A DNA stretch of 64,000 bases from Nitrospirales bacterium (GCA_029261355.1 JAJDBM010000036.1:62001-126000); one strand, 5' to 3'. Shown: positions 25,363 through 35,113, counted from the stretch's first letter. Numbers and translations are program-made. Notes: generated by a model not told the origin, from the letters alone.

Positions 25363-25416
25363 ATGAAACAAGAGGAAGATCAGCTCTTGAGGGATGTGAA
25401 TGATCACAATCTCTGA
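25363..25416 (+). CDS. Possible 17-codon leader peptide
   Basis: ATG at 25363 with GAGAGGA directly upstream, encoding MKQEEDQLLRDVNDHNL and then TGA. It lies 54 bases before the start of the OmpA-like gene. It may be a translated leader or a chance frame; codon-level conservation would decide. Confidence 0.2.
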   Translation: MKQEEDQLLRDVNDHNL

Positions 25417-25469
25417 CCTTATCACACGGGTAATCAGCAGACATTTTACAACACCTACTGGAGGATCTC

Positions 25470-26330
25470 ATGAAACATCAAACAGACAAGCACAACGACC
25501 ACACACACACAAACTCTGCCCAACAATCAGATGCTGCCCCTTCTTATAAAGAAGCAATCTGGCTCGGGACTGGCCTCTTATGCTTAACCCTTAGTATTGG
25601 AGGAATGCTTATGATATCAGAAGATGAGCCCTTGCATGCCAAGACAGCAAAACCTGTTGATATGCAACAGGTCACACAAGCGTTCACACCTCCGTTGATT
25701 GAGGACCCAGCTAATAGTGATGAAGCTTCTATTCTGGCATCTGCGACATTAGTTTCATTTGAACAAGAAGTCTTAGCTTCCCAGGACATCACTTCAGCCA
25801 ATGAAGTCAATGTCTATTTTGGATTTGATCAATCCTCACTTTCCGAAGGTGCAAAGATCAGCATCCAAGAAAGATTCGATGATTTCAAAGAGAATCAGGA
25901 ATGGAATATTACCGTACAAGGACATGCCGACCAAACAGGCTCAGATACATACAATCAAACCTTAGGCCTTCGACGGGCCAATGCCGTAAAAGCCTACCTG
26001 ACAGCCCAAGGCATTGAAGAATCTTTGATACAAACTGAGAGTCTAGGATCACATGTCAACGTCTGTGCGGAAGACTCAGAAGAATGTTCCCAAAAGAATC
26101 GACGCGCACATATCGTCGTGACACCTCAGCAATTATCCGCTTCGGTAGAGGAACCACTGGGTACGGAATCTGTAAAGACCGAGTCAGAAGACCTCATGCC
26201 AGTCGAATCAGCCATGACAGACCATCCGCTCTTAGAGGAACATGCTGTCAACACGACCACTCTACTCTCCGAAACAGTTGAAGTGCTTCATCCCATCGAA
26301 TCAACTGTTGTCACAGAATCCCTCTATTAA
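25470..26330 (+). CDS. OmpA-family protein of the sortase locus
   Basis: A 286-residue protein with an N-terminal cytoplasmic stretch, a membrane helix (IWLGTGLLCLTLSIGGMLMI, residues 30-50) and an OmpA-like peptidoglycan-binding domain at about residues 108-212. That domain shows VNVYFGFDQSSLSEGAKISI, VQGHADQTGSDTYNQTLGLR and then RRANAVKAYL. It should sit in the inner membrane with the domain in the periplasm, holding peptidoglycan. After the domain comes a polar Glu/Thr-rich tail of about 70 residues. OmpA-like, VIT/VWA and class GN sortase genes form a recurrent trio in marine Gram-negative bacteria. The start follows TGGAGGATCTC. Confidence 0.85.
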   Translation: MKHQTDKHNDHTHTNSAQQSDAAPSYKEAIWLGTGLLCLTLSIGGMLMISEDEPLHAKTAKPVDMQQVTQAFTPPLIEDPANSDEASILASATLVSFEQEVLASQDITSANEVNVYFGFDQSSLSEGAKISIQERFDDFKENQEWNITVQGHADQTGSDTYNQTLGLRRANAVKAYLTAQGIEESLIQTESLGSHVNVCAEDSEECSQKNRRAHIVVTPQQLSASVEEPLGTESVKTESEDLMPVESAMTDHPLLEEHAVNTTTLLSETVEVLHPIESTVVTESLY

Positions 26331-26412
26331 GAGCTACGCAGAGGAGCTGTGAACTGACATCATGGTCAGCTTCACAGCTCCGTCGTACACCGGCGACAAA
26401 AGGATAAGAATC

Positions 26413-28533
26413 ATGGTTCGAACACAATTCGGAAAGGTATTAGTTATGGAAAGAGACAGAGATGTCATCTCATATTTTTTACGCATATACATCATCACCG
26501 TCTTCGTCATATTTGTGCCTTCCCTTTCTTATGCAAATACAGGCCTATCAGAGGACATTCCTTCCACCAACGATGTCTCTCAAGGAACGTTACTATTGCG
26601 GTCCACTTCCCAGAATACCGTGTCTCCCGCCCCATCTCTCCACACCAATGTCCACATCACAATAACTGGCCTTATCGCAAGAACCACTGTTCAACAAGAG
26701 TTTGAAAACCCCGGATCCGATTGGGCAGAAGGTATCTATGTATTTCCGCTACCGGAGACAGCTGCCGTCGACCACCTGCGCATGCACATCGGCGAACGAA
26801 TGATAGAAGGCATGATTCAAGAACGGACTGAGGCAAAAAAGACATACAACAAAGCGAAACAAGAAGGCCGGCGAGTCAGTCTTATCGAACAAGAACGACC
26901 CAATATGTTTACAACCTCTGTAGCGAATATTGGGCCCAAGGAACGCATCACGATCGAAATTGAATATCAAGAAACAGTCACCTATGACCAAAGGGAATTT
27001 TCTCTACGCTTTCCTATGACTGTTGGACCTCGATATGCCCCTGGTTCTCAGGACACCATTCACGAACATATCAAAGGTGTTGACGGACGTGGGTGGGCAA
27101 GAAATACCAATCAAGTCCCCGACGCTTCTCGCATCACCCCACCCGTTCAGCATCCTGATCAAACCCAACAAAATTTCATCACACTCACAGTTGATCTCGC
27201 GCCAGGATTTCCGCTCGCGGACTTTTCTTCAACCTATCATGAGGTCCATCATTCCATAACAGACCAGGGCATACTCAACATTACACTCAAAAACAAGCAA
27301 GTCCCTGTCGACAGGGACTTTGAATTAACATGGAAACCAAAAAGTGAAAATGCCCCTCAAACCGCGGTTTTTACTGAGCAGCACAAAGGAAGCACATACA
27401 CGATGGCGATGCTGATCCCCCCAATACATGCTGCGACGGATCTCAATACATTGCCACGTGACGTGACATTTATCATCGATACATCAGGCTCGATGCATGG
27501 ACTATCCATTGAACAATCAAAATTGGCTTTACAGCGAGCATTGACTCGTCTCACCTCGCAGGATCGATTCAACATCATTCAATTTAATAATGTGACACAA
27601 ACCTTGTTTTCTTCTTCTCAGGCAGTTACTTCACGAAATATTCACAAAGCCACACAATATATACACAGTCTAGTGGCCGAAGGAGGAACCGAAATATTAC
27701 CCGCACTCCAACGAGCATTGAAAAACTATGATACAGAGAGCTATCTACACCAAATCATTTTCATAACCGATGGGCAAGTTGGAAACGAAGAACAACTGTT
27801 TCAAGCCATCCAACAAGACCTCAGACACACACGCCTCTTTACTGTGGGCATTGGCTCAGCACCAAATAGCTACTTTATGAGAAACGCGGCAAAATTCGGC
27901 AGAGGGACGTTCACCTATATCGGAAATGCCTCTGAAGTGCAGAAGACCATGGATTCTCTCTTCGAAAAGCTCGAACATCCCGTCATCACCGATATCGCAG
28001 TAGAACTTCCAGAAGAATCTCAGGTCGAAGTAGTTCCTACACGAATACCAGACCTATATATCGGAGAACCAATACTTGTCGTAATGCGATCAACAAAACT
28101 TCTCAAGCAAGTCAAAATAACAGGTAGAAGTGGGACAAGAAACTGGGATACCACCCTTTCCCTGGATGATATTCCTCAACGCCAAGGCCTTGCTGTCTAT
28201 TGGGCTCGAAAAAAGATTACGGCGCTCGTGGATTCTGACATGAAACGTGGAGAAAACCCTGCGATACGAAAACACATCACGGACATTGCATTGACCCATC
28301 ACCTGGTGAGTCGCTATACGAGTCTCGTCGCGGTTGATGTCACTCCAAGCCGATCATCAAATCAACCATTCTCTACTCACACAATGAAAACACATCTTCC
28401 CCATGGTCAAGATTACACCGCAATCTTTGGTCTCGCTGCCGGTGCCACGCCGGGCCCCTGGCATCTTTCTTTAGGCTTACTCCTACTTCTCGTAGCGGGT
28501 GCCAGCTATCAATGGACAAGAATTTGCACATGA
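26413..28533 (+). CDS. VIT/VWA sortase target protein (TIGR03788 type)
   Basis: About 706 residues from the ATG at 26413, which has AAAAGGA upstream; ATGs at 26362 and 26446 are alternatives. After the signal (FLRIYIITVFVIFVPSLSYA) comes a VIT domain (VQQEFENPGSDWAEGIYVFP), then a von Willebrand A domain with an intact MIDAS (VTFIIDTSGSMHGLSIEQSK). The C-terminus ends in a sorting-type tail: GLAAGATPGPWHLSLGLLLL, then a short TRICT end. The usual LPxTATP-like signal is degraded to LAAGATP. The protein should be exported and cut by the sortase encoded next, which overlaps it by four bases. The ligand of the VWA domain is unknown. Confidence 0.9.
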   Translation: MVRTQFGKVLVMERDRDVISYFLRIYIITVFVIFVPSLSYANTGLSEDIPSTNDVSQGTLLLRSTSQNTVSPAPSLHTNVHITITGLIARTTVQQEFENPGSDWAEGIYVFPLPETAAVDHLRMHIGERMIEGMIQERTEAKKTYNKAKQEGRRVSLIEQERPNMFTTSVANIGPKERITIEIEYQETVTYDQREFSLRFPMTVGPRYAPGSQDTIHEHIKGVDGRGWARNTNQVPDASRITPPVQHPDQTQQNFITLTVDLAPGFPLADFSSTYHEVHHSITDQGILNITLKNKQVPVDRDFELTWKPKSENAPQTAVFTEQHKGSTYTMAMLIPPIHAATDLNTLPRDVTFIIDTSGSMHGLSIEQSKLALQRALTRLTSQDRFNIIQFNNVTQTLFSSSQAVTSRNIHKATQYIHSLVAEGGTEILPALQRALKNYDTESYLHQIIFITDGQVGNEEQLFQAIQQDLRHTRLFTVGIGSAPNSYFMRNAAKFGRGTFTYIGNASEVQKTMDSLFEKLEHPVITDIAVELPEESQVEVVPTRIPDLYIGEPILVVMRSTKLLKQVKITGRSGTRNWDTTLSLDDIPQRQGLAVYWARKKITALVDSDMKRGENPAIRKHITDIALTHHLVSRYTSLVAVDVTPSRSSNQPFSTHTMKTHLPHGQDYTAIFGLAAGATPGPWHLSLGLLLLLVAGASYQWTRICT

Positions 28534-29105
28534 ACAGACCATTCCAAATAGCGATGCTCTCTTGTATTTTCCTCATTGGAATATGGCACACAGGACATGG
28601 CAGTTGGATATACCTAAAGGCAGAACTCGCCCAGTATCTACTTGAGAAAGCCTGGGGCAGAACTCTAGAGGGAAACCAACAAGTCACACCATGGCCATGG
28701 GCAGATACATGGCCAATCGCAAAACTGATCATTCCACGACAAAATATTGAGATGTACGTACTCTCCGGAGCAAGCGGACGGACGCTGGCGTTTGGACCAG
28801 GGCATGTATCCAGCAGTGCCCTACCCGGAATAAATGGAACGACTATCTTTAACGGTCATCGAGATACTCATTTCAAGTTTCTCCAAAATATTCAAATAGG
28901 AGACATCATGAATATTGAACGATCCAACGGACAAACCATCCGATTCAAGGTACATAACATGAATGTTGTCGATGCGCGTCATACGATCATTCGTCATGAT
29001 AACTCCCACTCACAACTTGTCCTCATAACTTGTTACCCATTTAATGCTATCACCGGAGGAGGGCATTTGCGATATATCATAAGTGGAAGTCGGCAATACT
29101 CATAA
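28530..29105 (+). CDS. Class GN sortase
   Basis: A 191-residue sortase. The ATG at 28530 overlaps the target gene's stop (ATGA); another in-frame ATG is at 28512. One N-terminal helix (AMLSCIFLIGIWHTGHGSW) anchors it. The catalytic triad is intact: His in IFNGHRDTHFKF, Cys in LVLITCYPF and Arg in GGGHLRYIISG. Class GN sortases of Gram-negative bacteria cut the C-terminal signal of the VIT/VWA protein encoded just upstream; whether the product is attached to peptidoglycan or another acceptor is not settled. Confidence 0.92.
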   Translation: MNRPFQIAMLSCIFLIGIWHTGHGSWIYLKAELAQYLLEKAWGRTLEGNQQVTPWPWADTWPIAKLIIPRQNIEMYVLSGASGRTLAFGPGHVSSSALPGINGTTIFNGHRDTHFKFLQNIQIGDIMNIERSNGQTIRFKVHNMNVVDARHTIIRHDNSHSQLVLITCYPFNAITGGGHLRYIISGSRQYS

Positions 29106-29261
29106 ATTAGCGCCGACAAGGGGCGGACTTCAGAAATAAGGGTAGAATCATCTCGTGATGAGAAATGTTGGTACCGATATCAATCACAAATAATTAAGAT
29201 CACAACTTTGGGGTCGATCGGAATGCTGAGATGAGAGTAATAAGGATGATATCGTGACACA

Positions 29262-29606
29262 TTACGGCAGGGCAGGCAAATTCAGGGCATCTTCAACTGA
29301 AGCCACAGTAGGAATAATGCTGTGGATACATAAGTCTCTCAGCAGTCTATCGACAAGACTAGATTGATTAGTCAAGGTAAATCGAATGGAAGATTTCCCT
29401 AGTCGACGGAAAGTCGCAACCAATCGGCCGACTCCACCACTATCAATGAACCCGGTGTGACTCAAATCTAAAATGATGTGAGCTGGGTGGGTCTCTTCGG
29501 CTTTCGTGAGGGCATCGTCAAATTTCCTCAGAGCCGAAAACTCTAACCGACCATGAACAACTAAGACTATCGCCGTTCCTTCAACACTTTGAACAACATG
29601 CATCAT
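29262..29606 (-). CDS. STAS-domain anti-sigma factor antagonist-like protein
   Basis: A 114-residue protein that is entirely one STAS domain, with the signature IILDLSHTGFIDSGGVGRLV. The serine in DSGG matches the position phosphorylated in SpoIIAA/RsbV. Such proteins bind serine kinases of the RsbW type or act inside sulfate transporters. No kinase or phosphatase partner is adjacent, so partner and signal are unknown. Confidence 0.85.
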   Translation of the reverse strand: MMHVVQSVEGTAIVLVVHGRLEFSALRKFDDALTKAEETHPAHIILDLSHTGFIDSGGVGRLVATFRRLGKSSIRFTLTNQSSLVDRLLRDLCIHSIIPTVASVEDALNLPALP

Positions 29607-30464
29607 GCACCGCCTTCCTATTCGAAAACAGGTCTATTCATCCTGTTCATCAATGGGAATGGTTATGTTTGAACACTGACAAGACCCTTAGGGCTTTATC
29701 CTACAACATCATTTCCAATAAAGGAAGATATCCAACAAAATCATACTATTCACTAGACTAAAGTCTAAGGCTCACCAGCATTGTCATATAAGGATCCACC
29801 TCACCAATCTCCACCAATCCGACAATTAACGCAAAATGATTTTAATGAACTCGAATAATAGAACTTTCCTAACATACTAAAATCCAAAACACTGAGTCAG
29901 GATCAATCTCAGTCCTCATGATCTTGCATATCAAATACAACAAAGAAGAATTCCTATCGCTCATGATACTTCAGGCGAAATATTGCAAAGAATAAGGGCC
30001 ATAGAGAAAAACTTCACATAGATACTTCCGCGGACACATCTACCTTCTTTTTTTTAACTCTTTTTCCATTAGGCGATCTCTCACCCTCCTCCTCCTTCCA
30101 TCAATAATTCAGCTTCCATTGTGTTAGCAAAATGGAAAATTATTTTTCATTCACAATAAATAAAGAACTTACGAGTGTAGGCTTGCCCCTTCAAACAAAG
30201 ATCGGCATGTTGCCATGGGCCTTCATCGCGTTCATATAAATTCTTCATTGCCCTCACATAAGTTCTCTTCGCTGTCACACATTAATGTGTAATCTCAACA
30301 ACTTTCGAGAGTTTCCGATTTACTCAGAACTAATAAATGGAACACGGAACGCAGATTGCTTAGTGCTATTCGAACAGCGAATGCGAGGAGTGCTTCCACT
30401 CTCACCAGCAGAATCAATTCGGAACGTTCACCAAGGTTGTCGTTTTAACTTGAGAGGAATTTCC
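29607..30464. other. Long AT-rich intergenic region
   Basis: About 860 bases without a supported gene. The frame upstream of the protease (from 30285) is open but has no ribosome-binding site and no signal-peptide character before 30465. The region is AT-rich with T/A runs. It probably carries the promoters of the STAS gene (left) and the protease (right), but none was pinned down. Confidence 0.5.
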
Positions 30465-33452
30465 ATGAACAGAAGACAGAATCGTCTTATCACATTGATT
30501 GGGGTATGCGTGTTTCTTCTCGTACCCTTTGCCTATGGTGCAGACAACAAGGAATCTCTAACCAAAGATCAACCTTTTGAAATTCTGCATTATGAAACTC
30601 TTCCACCGATGACATTGAATGCACAATCCCAAGATACATCTGAAGAACAGAAAAAAGGACCTTCATGGAAATGGTCTTTTGAAGCATTCGGCAAGATGTT
30701 TCATGCCACCTTAGAGGCAAACAATCGACTCGTGGCTCGCCTTCCACAAAACCAACGAGAGAGAATTACATCCCGCTACTCTCTCTACCGAGGTCAGTTA
30801 GATGGGATACCTGATTCCTGGGTTCGTCTCACGAAGATCAGTGGAAAATGGTCGGGCATGATTTGGGATGGAAAAGAAATCTATGTTATCGATTCAATGC
30901 AAGTCATGGCATCGTCATTAAGCATCACTCCCTCTTTAGAACATTCGGCTCATGGTATCTACCGCCTCTCTGACACGAGAGACCTTGGAACAACCTCCTG
31001 CGGGGTTGGTGAGCCCGGCTCTCCATCCGCCCCCATCACAGATTACCAAGAATTATTAGATGAACTCCGTGACAGAGTCCCTGCAAACGCTGAAGGCGCT
31101 TCCTCTAACCTGGATATGGCCATCGTCGCTGACACTCAGTTTGTGCAAGGACAACAAAGCCTTGGCACAGCCGCTGACGCGGCAGTCATCGCACGAATGA
31201 ATGTGGTAGATGGAATTTTCTCGGAACAAGTTGGTGTACAGCTTAGCCTGGTAGAAATTCACGAGCTTACTCAAAACGGATCGCTCACCTCCAACAATGC
31301 CAGTACATTACTCAATCAATTCAGCAATTTCACAACGGACGCCACCTTCAATCATCCGGGGCTGGCTCATCTCTTCACTGGACGAGACCTTCTTGGCAAC
31401 ACAATTGGCATCGCCTTCCTACGATCGCTGTGTAGCGCAAGCACAGGTATTGGAGTAGATCAGATCCGTGGAGGAGGCACCTCTGGTGCCTTGGTGATTG
31501 CCCATGAAATTGGTCACAACTTCGGGGCTCCTCATGACAATCAAGGAGGCTCTGCCTGTTCAGGCACACCAGGAACATTCCTGATGAATCCCTCTATCAA
31601 TGGGAGCGATCAATTCTCACAATGCAGTGTCACCCAGATGCAACCCACCATTAACGCGGCATCCTGCGTCACGGTCATCGACCTCACGCTCACAGATGTT
31701 CGAATATCCATCCCAAGCAGTCCACTCTCAAGACCAGTCGGACTGCCCTTTGACTACACAGTCGAGGTACAGAATTCGGGATCGCTCATCGCCAACAATG
31801 TCAATGCGACCGTGAACGTCCCGACAGCACTCACAATCAACAGTGCTACGGTTGAAAACCAAACCTGCCCAGTAAATGCTGGCGGGCAAGTCACATGCAA
31901 CCTCGGGAATTTACCCAACGGGCAAGATCGTACGATTACCTTGAACCTTCAAGGCGTCACGGCTGGGAGAGTCACGGTCAATGCGCAGCTCACGGCTGCC
32001 AACGACCAAAATCCACAAAATAATAGTACCCAAGGCATCATTAATCTGGCAGTCAGTGGTCCATCAGTTGAAATTACATCTCCGCAGGATGGGGCTACCT
32101 TGTCAACGGAATCTGCCATTGCTTTTGAGGGTCAGGCCTCGGATGGCGAAGATGGAGATCTGACGAGTGCCATTACCTGGACTTCCAACCTAGATGGAGC
32201 AATTGGCACTGGCGGCAATATATCGGTGTCTTTATCGGCCGGGACTCATCGCATCACGGCCTCTACAACCGATCAAGATAACAATAACTCAACAGCCGTA
32301 ATTACGATTACGGTCATAAATGGTGATATTGGGGCAGTTCTGTTTGAATCAAATTTTAATGGGGGAGCAGACGAATTTTCCTATGCAGATGATGCCTTCC
32401 GAAGCACGAATCAACCCAACTTTGCCGATGGCACCCATGAGGCCAATCAAGGCTTTACCGGAGGAGGGCTTCGAGTGCAATTGGGCGGGCTCAATAACGC
32501 CGACATCCTTAACATGTCGGGTGGATGGACTCGCTCATTCACTGTACCTACAGCTAGTGAGGTCACACTCACACTTCGCTACCGACTGACTCAAACGTCT
32601 GAGTATGAAAGTGATGAAATCAGTCAAGCTCTGCTGGCCGTAGATGGAACATTGGTTGGCGTTGATGCGAACGACTTCTTAGCGCAGATTATTGGAAACG
32701 GAAATGGAGGACCAGCCCAATCCACCGGCTGGGTCCCCTTGGCGATTCCATTAGGATCCTTATCAGCAGGACAACATACCATTACCATTGGTGGATTCAA
32801 TAACAAGAAAACATTCAATAATGAATCAACTGAAATCTTGATTGACGATGTCGTTGGAAGAAGAGCCAGCGCTCCACCACCGCCGCCGCCTCCCCCACCA
32901 CCACCGCCACCGCCACCAACTGATGTCATCATTGACGCATCATTTGATACCAATGCTGATGGCTTCACGTTTGTCGATGATGCCTTCCGAAATACATCCC
33001 AACCAAACTTTGCGCGAGGAGCTCATCAACCCAATGGAGGGTTTGTGGGAGGAGGACTTCAAGTTCTTGTGGGCGGCCTCAACAATGCGGACATACTGAA
33101 TATGTCAGGTGGTTGGCGTCGAACATTTACATTGCCTACTACCCGACAGCTCACAGCAACCTTCCGATATCGACTGACACAGGCCAGGAATTACGAACCT
33201 GATGAATTCAGTGAGGCCCTGCTCACCATTGACAATCAATTAGTCGGTCCTGCAGGCAGTCAAACGATTGCACGAATCACCGGAGACGGGAACGGCGGGC
33301 CGAATCGTGGAACCGGATGGGTCATAGCCACAGTGAATCTCGGAACGCTAGCACCAGGAGCTCACACGATGACGATAGGTGGGTTTAATAACAAGAAAAC
33401 ATTTAATGATGAAATTTCTCAAATCATGATCGACGACGTTGTTGTTCGTTAA
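30465..33452 (+). CDS. Secreted reprolysin-like zinc metalloprotease with duplicated C-terminal domain
   Basis: A 995-residue protein. The ATG at 30465 follows GAGAGGA and starts a signal peptide (LITLIGVCVFLLVPFAYG). After a propeptide-like region, the catalytic domain carries HEIGHNFGAPHD (residues about 347-358), the HExxHxxGxxH zinc motif of metzincins. A CARDB/DUF11-like domain follows (about 440-560, FDYTVEVQNSGSLIANNVNA), then an Ig-like domain (VEITSPQDGATLSTESAIAF). Two copies of a 160-residue domain come last, joined by a run of 15 prolines. It should be exported and digest extracellular protein. The C-terminal pair may bind carbohydrate or cell surface. No known sorting signal is visible. 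Confidence 0.85.
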   Translation: MNRRQNRLITLIGVCVFLLVPFAYGADNKESLTKDQPFEILHYETLPPMTLNAQSQDTSEEQKKGPSWKWSFEAFGKMFHATLEANNRLVARLPQNQRERITSRYSLYRGQLDGIPDSWVRLTKISGKWSGMIWDGKEIYVIDSMQVMASSLSITPSLEHSAHGIYRLSDTRDLGTTSCGVGEPGSPSAPITDYQELLDELRDRVPANAEGASSNLDMAIVADTQFVQGQQSLGTAADAAVIARMNVVDGIFSEQVGVQLSLVEIHELTQNGSLTSNNASTLLNQFSNFTTDATFNHPGLAHLFTGRDLLGNTIGIAFLRSLCSASTGIGVDQIRGGGTSGALVIAHEIGHNFGAPHDNQGGSACSGTPGTFLMNPSINGSDQFSQCSVTQMQPTINAASCVTVIDLTLTDVRISIPSSPLSRPVGLPFDYTVEVQNSGSLIANNVNATVNVPTALTINSATVENQTCPVNAGGQVTCNLGNLPNGQDRTITLNLQGVTAGRVTVNAQLTAANDQNPQNNSTQGIINLAVSGPSVEITSPQDGATLSTESAIAFEGQASDGEDGDLTSAITWTSNLDGAIGTGGNISVSLSAGTHRITASTTDQDNNNSTAVITITVINGDIGAVLFESNFNGGADEFSYADDAFRSTNQPNFADGTHEANQGFTGGGLRVQLGGLNNADILNMSGGWTRSFTVPTASEVTLTLRYRLTQTSEYESDEISQALLAVDGTLVGVDANDFLAQIIGNGNGGPAQSTGWVPLAIPLGSLSAGQHTITIGGFNNKKTFNNESTEILIDDVVGRRASAPPPPPPPPPPPPPPPTDVIIDASFDTNADGFTFVDDAFRNTSQPNFARGAHQPNGGFVGGGLQVLVGGLNNADILNMSGGWRRTFTLPTTRQLTATFRYRLTQARNYEPDEFSEALLTIDNQLVGPAGSQTIARITGDGNGGPNRGTGWVIATVNLGTLAPGAHTMTIGGFNNKKTFNDEISQIMIDDVVVR
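32334..33450 (+). repeat. In-gene tandem duplication of a 160-residue domain
   Basis: Two copies (about 32334-32868 and 32925-33450) share blocks such as GGLNNADILNMSGGW, then R-F, FRYRLTQ or LRYRLTQ, NGNGGP or DGNGGP, and ITIGGFNNKKTFN. They are separated by a poly-proline linker at about 32872-32919. The domain is beta-rich; its family was not recognised. Confidence 0.85.
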
Positions 33453-33477
33453 TGAAAAAAGTTAGGAAACATATCAG

Positions 33478-34650
33478 ATGACAATTCTCAGAAACATTAT
33501 TTCCCTGATATTGATTGCAGTCACCATAGGAATCCTAGGATTCCCTGAGCCAGGGTTACCCCACGGCACGATGATCGTACCTCCAAGCCGGGTTCACGAA
33601 TGTCGTTTTAATGGAAGTCCGGAAAACCACCAAGATCCTGCTTGTCGAGCGGCGGTGGAGCTAGGTGGCACACAACCCATGTATGACTGGAATGGAGTCC
33701 GACAAGGTGATGCAAATAGTCAACATGAGTCGATCATTCCAAATGGCCAACAGTGCAGCGGTGGGAACTCCACCTTTCGAGGCTTGGATGTATTACGGGC
33801 TGATTGGCGTACCACGCCCATTGCGCCAGATGCGAGTGGGCAATTTGAATTTGTCTATACCGCTACGGCCCCACATGCAACGAAGGATATGATCTTCTAT
33901 GTCACACCCGAAGGGTTTGATCCAACGCAACCCCTACAATGGGGGGAGCTAGAAGAGTTTTGCCGCCATGGACAGGTCCCTCTCGAAACTATCCAAGGGG
34001 GCGGACGAGGATACCGCATGCGCTGCAATTTACCGCAGCGCACCGGGAAACATGTCATCTTTCATATCTGGCAACGCTTGGATAGCCCGGAAGCGTTCTA
34101 CTCATGTAACGATGTCGAGTTTATGGGAGGGCCTGTCGATAACGACTTGCGAGAGATCGGCAGAATCACTGCGATGGAAGATCTTCAAGTCAGAACGACC
34201 GTAACCTTCCGACTCTTTAATGAGTCCTCCGCAGATGTAGGAAATATTCAATTAATCTTAGAAGACGGCCAAAGCAGTCGTACGCAATGGCCATTCCTCC
34301 TTGCCCAAAGAGTTAATGCCACCTCAAGCCTCGTTCAAGTTGGAGCTCTGACAGCAGACGGTCGCGTGGAACCCACACAACTCCTCAATGGCAATAGAGT
34401 CTTCACGGATGCACAACAGCAGCTGAGCTTCGTCATTGATAAGGAGGCCCCAGATGTTGGGCCAGATAATCCAGACGGTGGACCCGACGGAGGACCGGAT
34501 GACAATCCCGATGGTGGACCAGATGGGGGACCAGATGGGGGACCTGATGCCCCCCTTCCTCCCGTAAACTTTACCTATCCAACTGGCATTGGAAACTATC
34601 ATCCTGGAACAGGCTTAGCTTGGGAAGAGGCATGGGCTCTCACTCAATGA
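33478..34650 (+). CDS. Lytic polysaccharide monooxygenase, AA10-like
   Basis: A 390-residue exported protein. The signal peptide (IISLILIAVTIGILGF) ends so that His29 of PHGTMIVPPSRV can be the mature N-terminus, as a copper histidine brace requires. The second copper histidine is probably His133 (YTATAPHATKDMIFYV). Other AA10 hallmarks are DWNGVRQGDAN, FRGLDVLRADWRTTPI, FCRHGQVPLE, and GKHVIFHIWQRLDSPEAFY with CNDVEF. These enzymes oxidatively cleave chitin or cellulose. After about residue 215 comes a second beta domain, a Gly/Asp/Pro-rich repeat linker (PDGGPDGGP) and a short end (YPTGIGNYHPGTGLAWEEAW). It lies 25 bases after the protease gene. Confidence 0.88.
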   Translation: MTILRNIISLILIAVTIGILGFPEPGLPHGTMIVPPSRVHECRFNGSPENHQDPACRAAVELGGTQPMYDWNGVRQGDANSQHESIIPNGQQCSGGNSTFRGLDVLRADWRTTPIAPDASGQFEFVYTATAPHATKDMIFYVTPEGFDPTQPLQWGELEEFCRHGQVPLETIQGGGRGYRMRCNLPQRTGKHVIFHIWQRLDSPEAFYSCNDVEFMGGPVDNDLREIGRITAMEDLQVRTTVTFRLFNESSADVGNIQLILEDGQSSRTQWPFLLAQRVNATSSLVQVGALTADGRVEPTQLLNGNRVFTDAQQQLSFVIDKEAPDVGPDNPDGGPDGGPDDNPDGGPDGGPDGGPDAPLPPVNFTYPTGIGNYHPGTGLAWEEAWALTQ

Positions 34651-35113
34651 TCTGATCGACTCTAAGACTAATCTTTGAAAAATATGTTCCATTCTCTTCA
34701 ACAACATTTCCTACCCGTGCAATAGACACGTGACTGAGAGGTTGCTCTCCAGCAACCTCTCAGGTTTTTCTATATTTCTTCTCTTAACATCAGAAAAAGG
34801 TAGTGAACATCCTTAGTACATTCCGTATGACGGATCCTTCAATGAACGGGGACTCGCATTCAAAAGCATTCAGTAGAAACCATTAAATAATCTTATCTCT
34901 ACTTTTAACATGCAAATATTTCATTTGATGACATATCTGAGGAAACTCAACCATTTTCCGCTGGAGAGCCACCATGATTCAGTCTCTATGCTCAGATGGA
35001 ATAGAGCTTGCTTCTGTGGCATTCGACGTTCATCGTGCGGCTTTATAAATCACCATTCATATTTTATTTGCGCTCCACATACACATCATGCATGTGGAGC
35101 ACTGGAGGTATTT
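34651..35113. other. Intergenic region between LPMO and di-heme oxidoreductase
   Basis: Besides the terminator at 34734-34770 no gene is supported. The frame of the oxidoreductase is open back to 34910, but that part contains no signal peptide and no ribosome-binding site. A hairpin-capable ATGTG...CACAT element near 35080-35100 (CCACATACACATCATGCATGTG) lies just before the chosen start. Confidence 0.5.
34734..34770 (+). terminator. Rho-independent terminator after the LPMO gene
   Basis: CTGAGAGGTTGCT and AGCAACCTCTCAG form a perfect 13-base-pair stem around the loop CTCC, followed by GTTTTTCT. It ends the protease-LPMO transcript about 84 bases after the stop codon. Confidence 0.9.

Larger units (their letters stand above)
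25049..25469. other. Intergenic region upstream of the sortase operon
   Basis: About 420 bases without a clear gene. It holds a perfect 22-base palindrome at 25171-25192, an AT-rich stretch at 25250-25280 suited to a promoter, and a possible 17-codon reading frame at 25363-25416; the latter two features and their positions are listed or noted separately. Confidence 0.6.

Noticed and set aside
30285-30464. N-terminal extension of the protease
   Set aside because: No ribosome-binding site and the signal peptide begins at 30465 after GAGAGGA.
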